Source: Kuschelorhynchus macadamiae (taxonomy: Eukaryota; Arthropoda; Insecta; Coleoptera; Curculionidae). From it: 64,000 nt of DNA. Positions 35,671 to 46,325 of this stretch are shown piece after piece. Position 1 is the first letter of the stretch. Each line of letters begins with the position of its first letter. The translations under genes were made by a program, and so were the position numbers. The stretch covers positions 1,010,501 through 1,074,500 of the forward strand of contig JAUTXW010000584.1 of assembly GCA_030620095.1 (NCBI GenBank), in the 5' to 3' direction. Under the pieces are notes generated by a model. That model saw nothing but the letters and a program-made list of their open reading frames with translations. It did no database searches and was not told the DNA's origin.

Positions 35671-37397
35671 GTCACTAATCACATAAAAATTTTCTTTTAT
35701 ACGACTTTCCAGAATGGAGTTTACTAGAGCAGTTTCGCTGAAGGCTCCAGCAGTAGTCCGCCATCATGTGGCTAGCCTATCGTCCTTGATAACGATCTTC
35801 CATAGTTTTAATATCCTAATGGAATCTTTCCCCCTGTTCTTCACTACAATCACCTAAGTTTTCTGGAAAACGATCTAGGTGGCTGTGGAGGTAGTGAACT
35901 TTTATACTCATGTTACAGCCGAGAATATTAAAATTTGAAAGCATAGTTTCCACTAATTCTACGTAATTCTCTGCTCTATGATTGCCAAGCAAATGTTGTA
36001 CTACTTGAACAAATGAACAACAAGCGTTAGATTCAGTCTCGTTCATTGATGTGGTGAATTGTTGGATCTTTAACAAGTTAAAGCTGGTATATTTGAGGAC
36101 CATCAAATATACCAGCTTTTAGTTTTTTCGTGATAATGCCAAGAAATGTTCGTGACAAATACGCAAAACAATTTCCATCTCGATTTAAAGACTTCACAAA
36201 TTGCTTCAGTAGGCCTAGATTGATATGCAAGGGCGGAAGTAAGATTTTTTCTCTTGAAACCAAAGGTTCGTTGATCACGTTTTGTTATCCTTGAATCATG
36301 ACATCTCTTGAAGGCTAATTTTTATTAACCCAGTGCTCATTTTTAGCTCTGCTGTCCCAAAGGCACAAAAAACAAGGATCTTTTGTATAACCACTCTGCT
36401 GTTCAAGGAGGAAGTTAACCATTTTTAAATCAACACAAATTGCCAGTGATGTTCTTCGTATTTAATTTTTCTCACAACTAATGCAATTGTTTCATATTCT
36501 TCCTTCATGGTAGTAGAATGACCAATAGGAATTAAGCCAAATTTGTTACCGTTATGTAAAAGAACACATTTTAAACTACGTTTTGAACTGTCAATAAAAA
36601 GGCGCCAATCATCTGGAGTGTATTCAGGCAAACCCATTTTTGCTAAGAGCCCTTTTATATTGTTACAGAATACCAAGTCATTTTCCTGAGCGAAAAAAGG
36701 CAGCAGATTCTTATCTCTTTTACGATAATATTAGTACCTGGACAAAGTAGATTTTTTTTTAATCTTTATGCAAGTAATTCAGCGGATTCCTTTGAGAGAT
36801 TCAAGTCTCTTATAAGATCGTTTAGTTTTTCTTGATTGAAACACTGCGGAGTTGCTAAATCTGCTTCAAATTCGCTGTCGTTTTCTGAGTGAATTCTTTG
36901 AACTTCGTCAGACGTTGATGTTTCTGTATCATCTTTTGTCAGTTCGGGTAGACTGCTGAATGATGGAACGGGTATTTCTTCCAAATGCGCTACAGGCCTT
37001 TTTGCAGAATATAGATCAGGATATGTCCATTTGTGTGTATTGTTTCTATTCATGCGTTTAATATTAACGAGACAAAAATAGCAGTCATGATGGTTTCGCG
37101 GTTCTCTCCAAACCATTGGTACACCAAACTTTAGGCACATCCTCTTCCAGTTGTCCACTGTCGCAAATGTTCAACACATGTTTTACCTATGAAATGTGGG
37201 GCACAAGATTTATCTTGATCCCCTAAATGAACGCCAAAATAGGCAAGATAAGCTCTTTTCACAAAGTCAGAAATCGTTTTTCTGCTCTCTTTCAAAGTGT
37301 ATTCACCACATACATAACAAAAAACATCGGGATGATTTACACAGGTACGTCTGCTAGTGTCTACAAAACCACCAAAATTTACACAAAATGATAGCAC
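35671..37397 (-). pseudogene. Broken gene of an unnamed invertebrate multicopy protein family
   Basis: The minus strand reads through five frames, N to C: HPDVFCYVCGEYTLKESRK and DQDKSCAPHFIGKTCVEHL (37397-37131); KFGVPMVWREPRNHHDCYFC and YPDLYSAKRPVAH (37158-36766); YTPDDWRLFIDSSKRSLKCV and LLHNGNKFGLIPIGHS (36676-36425); YTKDPCFLCLWDSRAKNEHW (36400-36290); LLPPLHINLGLLKQFVKSL and KAGIFDGPQ (36278-36078); FVQVVQHLLGNHRAENYVEL, KVHYLHSHLDRFPENLG and SEEQGERFH (36106-35816); DIKTMEDRYQG and MMADYCWSLQR (to about 35680). The pattern is one I know from many arthropod and cnidarian genomes as long uncharacterised multicopy proteins, with CxxC zinc-binding-like pairs near the N-terminus. I know no function. 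Nearly complete, but with about five frameshifts or stops. Confidence 0.7.
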
Positions 37398-37806
37398 AAC
37401 TTTACTTGGGAAAACTCAGTAATATACTAAATCGAGTACAGACAAGCAGGTATAGAAGGATCGGGTCATAGGCAATTACAGGTATAAAAGTAATTAAAAG
37501 CAGTGTATTGAGTAGTTCCTAGTATAGGAACATTGGGTCAATTCCAGGTATCCATTTGGTTAATTAGATCTTGGGTAATTTCTATTTTGATGATTATGTA
37601 CATATTTATCTCTTTATTTGTTGTCCTTTATCAGAAAAAAATATCAATTAACCTGTAACCTGTATCTCAAAAAATAGAGCTGATACAAAAAATCTGGTGG
37701 CATTTTTGGAATCAGCACATGTGTAATTAGACAATTTTCCCCATTTAAATTTTCTTGTATCTCTTACGGTTTCCGATATACCAATACTGTCATAACGAAT
37801 TTCGGA

Positions 37807-38744
37807 CAATTATTTCAAAATTATTGTAAAAGCGTATGTTATATAAAATAAGTTCAGAATTTTTCCAGTCATCCAAAAATGCATTAAAAACCATACCACT
37901 CAATTGCACGAATAATAATGTTTCGCTGATAATATTTATGAATGATTTTCTCCCACCTTTATAAAGAAAGAAGTTATAAGGACTATTCAATTTTATTTGA
38001 ATATCCCTGTATATTTTAATTCTCTTTTAAACAAAATTTTCCATAATCATCTCTAGCTCGTTGTTATGAATTAAATTCCTTGACTTCCTTTTTTTTTTTG
38101 TTTTTCATTTTATCAAACTTTCTGATGACTAAGTAAAACGTTTTTTTAATATTCGTATTTCATACATTTTTCTAAGACGAATCATATATTTTCAGTCGAA
38201 ATTTAATGCAATTTTTCTCCAGACATTGTCTGCATTGGTTAGCCAATACATTTCAAAATTATTATTATAAAATGAAATCCTGCAAAAGAAGCATAGGAAG
38301 AAATTTGGTTAAAGGAAATGAAGTGGAAGAAGATCATTAAAAATAAACAATTACAATCATTTTCTTTCAATTCATTTCTCCAGCTGAGGTTAATTTATTC
38401 AAATTAAACAAATTTGCGGTTTAATTACATTCTTTGCTTTTTAGACACATAGATTCAATTTTAAATGTATTCATACGTGTACTACTAAAAATTATATGTT
38501 AAGGGAATGGGACTCAATGGAGAATAAATTTACACAGTACCTATATAATTATATACAAGTGATACACGTATAATATGAAAATAATTTGTATGCTGCAGTT
38601 CACGTTTCATTGAAAGTCAATTTGTTACTAATTTCATTACAATATATATTCAAGGTATTATTTTAGACAAAAAAGCAACGCCATGTTCTCGTTGCTTAGC
38701 GACTTATTCCTCAATAATAACCACCCACTTGCACCCACTTGTGA
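37807..38744. other. Stretch without a recognisable gene
   Basis: No coding motif was found. Confidence 0.5.
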
Positions 38745-39645
38745 CTATGCAAAAGCCTTTGACTGTGTTAGTCATGAAATTTTGATGAGATCCGTGGTAT
38801 TTCTTTAAATTGCTTTAAATCTTATATCGGGAAAAGGGTTCAATTTGTATGGGCAAACGATTCTGATTCTGATTGTAAATTGATTACAAGTGGAGTCCCT
38901 CAAGGGTCGGTCTTGGGACATATGCTTTTTTTGTTATACATTAATGATATCACCAACCTAAAAATTAATGGAAAAATTTCTCTCTTTGCTGACGACAGAA
39001 GCATAACATGGACTGATACAACGTCTTTACATTCTAATATTTCCAACGACCTTTTTATGATTAAGGCTTGGTCCCATTCCAATCTGCTTTGCTTCAATGT
39101 GAATAAAACGGTGGCCTTATTTTATAAGAGGATTTTAGAACCATTTCAGCTACTTAACAGCAATATTAAATAAGTTGAGTCGGTTAAATTCCTGGGTTTG
39201 AATATAAATAACAACCTAAACTGGTCTAAGCATATTGACACCTTAACTAAAAAACTTTCTACCGACTGCTTTGCCATTCGATCAGCTTCAAAAAAACTGG
39301 ACGTGTCTTCTGCCAGACTTACTTATTTCTCTATTCGAATCCGATCGCCACTATGACCTTCCCTTTTGGGGCTGCTGTACCACCGAGCAATTTCTTAGTA
39401 TTTTTAGGCTTCAAAAGAGAGCAATTCGCTATTTGTTTGGTCTAAATAATAGAGCGCACTGTTTGGCGAGAAAACATATAAACACATTCACGGAAAGGCC
39501 ACAACACGTATAACCTACCAGAAACTTTAAACATGGCATATACCTCCCCATTCCTTCCACAAAATTAATAAACAAATTTAAACAATTATTTACAACGCCA
39601 TAAAACTTTACAATCATCTTCCAGTACATTTAAAAACTATCCCTA
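38745..39645 (+). pseudogene. Non-LTR retrotransposon reverse transcriptase, fragment
   Basis: DYAKAFDCVSHEIL (38740-38785), then KSYIGKRVQFVWAND, ITSGVPQGSVLGHMLFLLYI and ISLFADDRSITW (38880-39010): RT motifs with the catalytic FADD intact. Next KFLGLNINNNLNWSKHIDTL (39190-39240) is the region after the palm. The C-terminal text GKATTRITYQKL and YNHLPVHLKT continues to about 39640 with several frameshifts. A LINE of the Jockey/CR1 type is likely. The 5' half including the endonuclease is missing. It ends exactly where the hammerhead repeat begins. Confidence 0.8.
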
Positions 39646-39743
39646 TCAAAATACAAGAATTCTAACCACACTACATAACAATTTGTTACGTTCTGGACGC
39701 GCGTTTCGCTAACCAAGTTAACATCATCAGCAGATGATATAAA
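39646..39743 (-). repeat. Solo terminal piece of the hammerhead-bearing repeat
   Basis: Nearly identical to 7548-7645: TCAAAATACAAGA, TTCTAACCACACTAC, TTGTTACGTTCTGGACGCGC and the CATCATCAGCAGATGATATA end. No inverted partner was seen nearby. Confidence 0.85.
39680..39743 (-). ncRNA. Type I hammerhead ribozyme, copy C
   Basis: Minus strand: CTGATGA (39730-39724), stem II GTTAAC-TTG-GTTAGC, GAAAC (39707-39703), GCGC, GTC (39698-39696), followed by CAG that pairs with CTG upstream. Stem II keeps five of six pairs, with G-to-T changes that allow a wobble. Confidence 0.7.
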
Positions 39744-40381
39744 ATGTATATATCGTACCACATTGGAAGACTTTTTTACTGCGTTAATGATTTTTATAAT
39801 GAAATCTCGCTAAAATGTTTTTTATTTGTTGGTTTACTTAAATCTTTTTGGGAGTCATGTTCCAGCTGCTAGCATGGAATTTGAAAATCATTTTATGAGG
39901 GAATGAACTGTCTGATAGTCTGTTTAAATTAATTATTTTTGTTACCTATTAGATTAAACTTATACATTTTCTTTTTTTTAATACACTCTAATTACTATAT
40001 TAGTTCAGTACAGTTTTTATTTAACTTCATTTATTTTGCTTGTACAACGATAACAAAATAGAGTTTAAAGTTTCGTAATTTTAATTTCAATGTTATCACC
40101 TCGCACATGTATTGTATATTTCCTTATTGTTAAGGTCACCTAGATTCATTAACCACGGCAATGTTATGTCCTAACGAATGTTATAGTTACAATTTATGTA
40201 TTTGCATTGAACTATCAAAAAATATGATTTTTTTTTCGATTAATATTTCGTTTTTTCATTGTTTTGTTTTTTTTTCGTAATAATGGTTTTGAATTTACTA
40301 CATCTTAGTCTTAAATATACTATAGTTGTGTTGATACTAGCATCAAATATGCATGTAACTTCGATCTTTTTAAAGGAGTAT

Positions 40382-41010
40382 TCAATTTTTTGTTACATGA
40401 AATTCTAAAGATATTTTTGGGGAGCAGACTCTACATCTAATAGCCCAAGAGCTCGATCCACCTTGATTTGTTTTAGAAAATAAGGATCTTATGTTTGAAG
40501 GAAGGTATTTTGTAATCAACCGCTTCATTTCCCCTCCAGGCCAGCTCATAAGCACATATATGGAAGAATTTTCTCTGCAAACCATCTGAACCATTTTTAC
40601 CACAGAAAAAAGCCATAACATTAATATCTTGGTTAGTTAAAGCCTTCTTATCGCATTACGCCCATCACGAGTTTTTTTTAAACGTATGTCACTAAACGAA
40701 TCAAAGGATATTTTGAATTCGTTAAAATATTTTTCATGGATTATCTTCGCAGTAGTATTGTTTATTGATTTTACACAATTTTCCTTGTAGTCTTTTCCGT
40801 TTTTCCTTTTCATATTGAAAGCCCAGTCTTCTCGAATGCTGGCAATTTTAGTTATGGGAGTAGAAGAAAATTTATTGCAGCCATTTTAAAATTATTACAA
40901 GCGTCTTTTTCCTTGCCTTCAAGTATGGAATCGAATTGCTCATCTCCGAAAAGTTTCCTAATCCAAATATTTTAGCGTCACTGATTCTAGGGAAGTTTTC
41001 TTTAAATAAC
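40382..41010 (-). pseudogene. Crypton-like (DUF3504) tyrosine recombinase relic
   Basis: Minus strand, N to C over three frames: DEQFDSILEGKEKDACNNFK (40930-40860); IASIREDWAFNMKRKNGKDY, INNTTAKIIHEKYFNEFKIS, FSDIRLKKTRDGRNAIRR (40850-40650); LTNQDINVMAFFCGKNGSDG, LQRKFFHICAYELAWRGNEA (40645-40520); FSKTNQGGSS (about 40480). The spacing and the words LQRKFxHI.AxELAWRGxEA and xFxKTxQGG match the DUF3504/Crypton-like recombinase domain; the Arg in AWRG is the likely first catalytic Arg. The downstream HxxR and Tyr are absent, so it is truncated. Confidence 0.65.
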
Positions 41011-41074
41011 TGAAAGCACGGCCTTCTTTGTCTATGTCTATAATCCGCATTTGATACACGAAAGTAATTTCTAG

Positions 41075-41560
41075 TAGCAATTTTCAGTAAATGTGTGGGC
41101 CGGCATTATTGGAGATTTTTTGATAGGATCATTTTTCCTGCCAGAAAAGCTAAACGGACGATATTATCGTCAATTCCTCGAAGACGAACTCGCAGTATTG
41201 CTAGAACATGTACCAATTCTTCTTAGAAATCAAATGTGGTTGATACACGATGGTGCACCAATACAATTTCAGCATAGAGGTCCTAAATCAAAATTTTAAC
41301 AACAGTTGAATAGGGCGAGGGGTGCCTCACACTTGGCCCCCTAAATCTCCAGATTTAAATATTCTGGATTTCTTTTTTTGAGGGCCCCTAAAAACATCGG
41401 TGTATCAAACCCCAATCCAGACAGAAGACGATTTAAGGAACGGAATAATGGCTTCATGTGACATTATTTGCAATACTCCTAGAATATTTGACAGAGTCTG
41501 TCAGTTCTTGAAGCGAAGACTTGGTTCTTTTATTTTAGCAAGAGGAGTACATTTTTAACA
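41075..41560 (+). pseudogene. Mariner-like transposase, C-terminal half
   Basis: 41080-41299 reads SVNVWAGIIGDFLIGSFFLP, LNGRYYRQFLEDELAVLLEH and MWLIHDGAPIQFQHR. LIHDGAP holds the second catalytic Asp. Then in other frames SPDLNILDFFF (third Asp) and TSVYQTPIQTEDDLRNGIMA, with LKRRLGSFILARG near the end. The 5' half is missing, replaced upstream by the Crypton-like relic. Confidence 0.75.
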
Positions 41561-41697
41561 CCTTTTATAATTTTGTTTTGTTTTTAAGTCAACTTTAGGA
41601 ATTTTATCTGATTACTCATTATCCTGTCGGTTGATCTAAAATAAAAATATGTCAATACTTAAATGATGCAAATAAAAACAATTTTTTCACTTTTTGC

Positions 41698-42310
41698 TTT
41701 ATTTCGCCTACAGTTAATTTGCATCGATGGCAAATTTTGCAAGAAAGTCGAAAACTCTGACAGATACGAGAATATTGCAAAAGACTAAAGAGCTAAAGAA
41801 ATTAATATAAAGTTTAAATTTTATATCAGAATTCATACAGGGTGATCCAAAACAAATTCCGAAAGATAACTTGTAGGTGATGCAAAAAATGTAACACCCT
41901 GTATACTGAGACGATTGGGGAGGTTCCTAAAAATAACATATTTACTAAATTTGAACTAATTATCTCAGAATTTACTGGAGAAAAACGCCAAAAACGAGTT
42001 TCATTATTTCGCTTACATCTAATTTGCATCGATGGCAATGTTTGCAAATCAGTCCAAAACTCTAACAGATACGAGAATAATGCAAAAGGCTAAAAAGCTA
42101 AAGAAATGAAGAGAGAGTTTAAATTTTATATGAGAATTCATACACGCTGCTCCAAACCAAAAAGTTTTAAAAGATAAACTTGTAGGTGATGCAGAAAAAT
42201 GTAACACTCTGTATACTGCGATAAACAATTTTGATATCTTATTGTAGAGCATCCCAAAAATAATACATGTACTATATTTGAACTACTTATTTCGAAATGT
42301 ACTGGAGAAA
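41698..42310. repeat. Tandem repeat, two ~305-bp units
   Basis: Unit 1 about 41698-42002 and unit 2 about 42003-42310. Shared words: TAATTTGCATCGATGGCAA, ACAGATACGAGAATA, AACTTGTAGGTGATGCA, GTACTGGAGAAAAACGC-type text. Each unit contains AACACCCTGTATACTG or a variant, like a DNA-transposon end. Confidence 0.85.
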
Positions 42311-43033
42311 AACGCAAAAAACGAGAAAAAATGGAAACTTTGACACACTTAATAACGAAAATGGTGCGTTTCTGTCCGTGTATATATTGCTATTTTTTCT
42401 TATTTTGTCGATTACTATCGTCTCCTGAAATATGTTCACGACATTAATTAACACCATGTATACCTAAAAAAACGAGCTTGCGGAGGAAAAACATTGATAA
42501 TAAGTTTTTATTGTAGAACTGCACAACGAATCATTTCATTACTCACTGGATACTAAACATCAGTAGTAATTTTACAAAAATCAAAAAGACGTAAAATGTA
42601 AAACGCGAATCTCGACACCACTACACAGGAAGGACATCAAATATTAAAGCCGGCTGAAACACTGGCGTAAGCACGGTTTATTCTAACAGCCCAAAAGTAA
42701 TTAGCTCACCTCTTGCAAATCCCAAAGTACGAATCCGAGAACATTTAAGCCGACCGTTAAAAACGTTTGTAATTGTACTTTTATACAGGAGTATCCCTTT
42801 CGGTTCATTACGTTTACAACTGCCTTGACTCCTATTCCAGTATATGGAGTGTCTGTTTCCAGACTAATAGGCCAGGGGACGAGTAATTTTCAGGCAATAG
42901 GCGTGATTAGTTTTACCCGTGGCTCCTAAAGTCTTACTCTAATAGAGAAGTCAATTAAAATTATTTTTAAAAGTGACAATAACATAATTTATTTATTAAG
43001 GTTCATATCACTCTTCCGATATTTTCAACATAG
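42311..43033. other. Stretch without a recognisable gene
   Basis: No coding motif was found on either strand. Confidence 0.45.
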
Positions 43034-43470
43034 TTCAAACTCAAACTCAAACATGACTTTATTGTCATAAATAAAAATTCTTTGACAAAGATGTAAAAAT
43101 CTTAAGACTAAAGAATGAAAAACTTAACCCACTACAGTCAAACAGTCGATGAAATACACACAAACAGTGAAATGACAAGAACGAACAACATACAATTAAA
43201 AAATAAAATGATCACTATATAATATTAAAACGAGAATTCCAAAAATTCCGCAACCGAATAATAGGCTCTCTCAACCAACAAACTCTTCACTTGCATTCTA
43301 AAAGACGTGTAATTGTGTATCTGCCTTAATTGGGTGGGAAGGTGGTTAAAAATCTTCCGGCTATTTTAAATAAAAGAACGTTTAGTAAGCTCTGCATTGG
43401 GTATTGGAAGAGGCTTAGAGTTCGATTTAAAGTAGAGAGTTAGGTGTATGCGCCAACATGGTTCCCCTAT
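43034..43470 (-). pseudogene. 3' end of a LINE: ORF2 C-terminus and tail
   Basis: The minus strand from 43470 is open for most of its length: EPCWRIHLTLYFKSNSKPLP, AELTKRSFI, stop, NSRKIFNHLPTQLRQI, SFRMQVKSLLVERAYYSVAE, FLEFSF and a stop at 43225. This matches the IFN.LP..IR...N...FK..LK..LL...YYS..EFL ending of many insect LINE ORF2 proteins. The ~190-base 3' UTR contains a CAATAAAG-like signal and ends in TTTGAG repeats (43034-43052), a typical LINE tail. 5'-truncated. Confidence 0.75.
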
Positions 43471-43550
43471 TTTTCACATTCTATCGACCAATGTTTATTA
43501 TAAAACAAGAAGTGGGGATGGCCCATGCCCAAGCTGTGGCCATTTGTTGA

Positions 43551-43588
43551 AGTGAAAGCTCACGCCAGTGACGGCGTGAGTTTTCACT
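43551..43588. repeat. Short hairpin with 16-base arms
   Basis: AGTGAAAGCTCACGCC and GGCGTGAGTTTTCACT around a 6-base loop, one mismatch. A GGTC repeat follows at about 43670-43686, a text also seen near 45855. Confidence 0.8.
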
Positions 43589-44219
43589 TCCCGCATAAGG
43601 AAATATCATTAATCGTGAAAAAATTATCGTTGCGGGTTTTTACAGATCCTCATGGTTTTCCATTACCGTCGGTCGGTCGGTCGGTCTGTTCCGGTATAGC
43701 TAAAAAATCCACTTACTCGATTAACTTTAATTTTATTTTATTTTCCACAAAAATTACGTCTGATATAAAAATAAAACTGGTAAAATATTGATATGAATTC
43801 AATATGGCGAAACAAAATGACGACCTGTTAAAATATTTGATGTACGAAAATGAAGAAATGGGACATGCTTCATTCTCGTTGACAAAAAGAGGGATTCTTA
43901 CCTATTCCTTAATGAGGCAAATAGGTATTTTTACAAACATGAAAGAAATAATCGTTTTCTACTTCACTATCTAAAATCAAACCATTAAGTTAGGTAAGTT
44001 TAAAAGGAAATTAGTTTTTTCTATATTATTAAACTTTAGTTTTTAGTTATGTTTGCCTTATGTCACTATCATTTAGAAAAATTATTTGTTCAGTTGTTGA
44101 AAATGTCATCCTAAACCTGTAACTGTCAAGTTAGACCTTGTCTAAAGTTAAACCTCTTTAGTGAATACGGGTGTTAGAGTTTTAAACTAGAATCAATGCT
44201 TTTAACGCGCTTTTATTGG

Positions 44220-44850
44220 CTCCCTATTCGTCTGATTGTATGTCTGGTTACGCCAATACGGTCGACGAATTTTGTTACTTGTGTAGCCAAAACTGAAAAT
44301 CAGTGCCTAGGAAAATTTAAAAGTGTCAGCATTTAAAAATTCAAAATAGCGGTGTCAAAATGACAACGTCAACAGGTTGGACGAATGGTTTAACATTTGT
44401 GGGGATTATTTAAGAATACACAACAAAAATCAAAATGATGGCGCCAATATAGCGAACGAATTTTGTCATTTGTACAGATTCGGCTGAAATATCAGTATCT
44501 AGAAGTATTTAGGAATAAAAGTTATGAAATAGTATTCAATATTTGAGAATTAAAAATGGCGGCACCACCATAGCAGACTAATTATAAAATTTTTCCAGAT
44601 TTGATTAAAATTCGGCATTTAAGGGTATCTAAGACTGCACATCATACATTTTTGTCAACATTTAAAAAATTCAAGATTGTAATGCCAACATGGTGGCGGA
44701 ATTTTAGTATTTGTGTAGATTTCGCTGAAAGAAAGTAGGAATCTGGGGGTATTTGAAAATACATATCATATATTTTTAATAGATATTTAAAAAATGAGAG
44801 TAGGAATGGCTAGAATGCGAGCGAATTTTAATATTTATACAGATTTGATT
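44220..44850. repeat. Diverged tandem repeat, about 115-125 bp per unit
   Basis: At least four units are recognised by the anchor GAATTTTGTCATTTGTGTAG or variants at about 44271, 44457, 44572, 44697 and 44821, each preceded by AAAATGGCGG.ACCAACATGG-like text. Divergence is high. Confidence 0.6.
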
Positions 44851-44917
44851 AAAAATTGATATTAAGTGAGTAATTCATACATTTTTAGTAATAAATATTT
44901 AAAATGGGGATTTCATC

Positions 44918-46325
44918 AATCAATCAATCAATCCGATAAGTACTTTTTTCAGATATTTTTAAACATTTAATTAGGCCACCGTTTTGTTCCCCCATTTTAA
45001 ATTTGTCTCAACATTTTTACCATTTCATCCCTACATAATATTTAATTTTTGAGCAAAATTTGAACATAATCGATGTAGTAGTTTTCTGCAAGGACACACA
45101 ATATTTTATTAGGTCGCCATTTTGGATTTGCAGTAAAACTTATCAGTTGATGGCCATGTCAAACCTAAATTTTCTGCAAAATTTGGATAAAATGGATAAG
45201 CAGTTAATTAGTAATATTTTTTTAACATTGCGGCAATGTGAGTTTGTAAAAAAATGGCCGTTTAAGTTTGGAATTTGCTTTTAATCACTAAGTAAACAGC
45301 AAGATTTCCTTTTCCAGGTGACATGTCTAATGGAAGATACCTTATTCACTTATTTTGGGTCACATGCCGTATTGACCAATCCGGTTCAGTATAATAGAAC
45401 GTTTATTTAGTCGGAGGTCATGTGAGAATCCTCAGAAGAAAAATAATACAAGAAGAATAGTTTTTCCTATCAGAGAATTAAAATAATTATAGAATATACC
45501 TGTACTATATTAAAATAGTCAAAGGGCATCTCACGCTCAAAAAAACGTACTGCGATTTCGAAAATCACTAGAAGTTTCGGATGATTTAGCGCCTTTTTTT
45601 AATTTTCACTTGAGTTGGGCCAATTTTTTATGTAAGTGTTATCAGGTAAAGGAATCTAAATGGTGATTCTTTGGGTATTAAAAGTAAAAATGTGTTCGTA
45701 AACATGTTCTAAACTGGTTAGAATTTAAGATTTAGGATATTGAAAATTAAAGAAAAATCTTTTATTTTTTAAATTTTATCTTATCTTATAGCGCTTGCTT
45801 TTTTTTGCTTTCCTCGCAAGAGGAAAGTATTCTAGTTGCAAAAAAATATATTTTCTCAGTGCCGTCGGTTAGTCTGTATATCTGTCCGCGACAAAGCTCA
45901 AGAACTGTTTGTCCTACTTACTTCAAGTTTTGGTTAAAAATTAAAGGTGATGACGTGATAACATTTTGGTAAAAATCCAATATGGCTGAACAAAATGGCG
46001 GTCTATTAAAATGTTAAAAAAATATTACTAAAAAACTGCTTATCCGTTTTATCAAAATTTTGCAAAAAAATTAGATGTGACATGACCATCAACTGATAAG
46101 TTTTACTACAAATCCAAAATGGCGGCCTAATAAAATGTTATAAAAGTCAATGCAGAAAACTACTGCATCGATTATGTTCAAATTTTGCTTAAAAATCAAA
46201 TGTTACATAGGGATGAACTGGTAAAAATGCTGAGACAAATTAAAAATGGGGGAACAAAACGGTGGCCTAATTAAATGTTTAAAAATTTCTGAAAAAAGTA
46301 CTTATCGCATTGATTGATTTTTTAA
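44918..46325. repeat. Foldback repeat with ~320-bp arms
   Basis: Left arm 44918-45235 pairs with right arm 46005-46325: AATCAATCAATC...GATAAGTACTTTTTTCAGA, CCGTTTTGTTCCCCCATTTT and GCAGTTAATTAGTAATA text are mirrored. About 770 bases lie between, holding a CCGTCGGTTAGTCTGT module near 45861. Confidence 0.8.

Larger units (their letters stand above)
33278..37806 (+). mobile_element. DUF4817-type mariner-like transposon with interrupted right terminal repeat
   Basis: Left terminal repeat about 33278-33645. The right partner is in two parts: 35148-35425 (mirrors TTTTTACGTAGAATACGCCT and GGTTTTTGAG text) and 37710-37806 (mirrors GAAATTCGTTATGACAG and TACAAGAAA.TTTAAATGGG). The gap between these parts is filled by the minus-strand gene of 35671-37397. 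The transposase lies between the repeats at 33908-34985. Confidence 0.7.

Noticed and set aside
40860..40930. Second copy of the gene family seen at 35671-37397
   Set aside because: The phrase DEQFDSILEGKEKDACNNFK looked similar at first, but the downstream text follows the DUF3504/Crypton-like order instead.
44220..44850. CRISPR-like array
   Set aside because: Units diverge throughout and there are no conserved short repeats with unique spacers; the context is eukaryotic.
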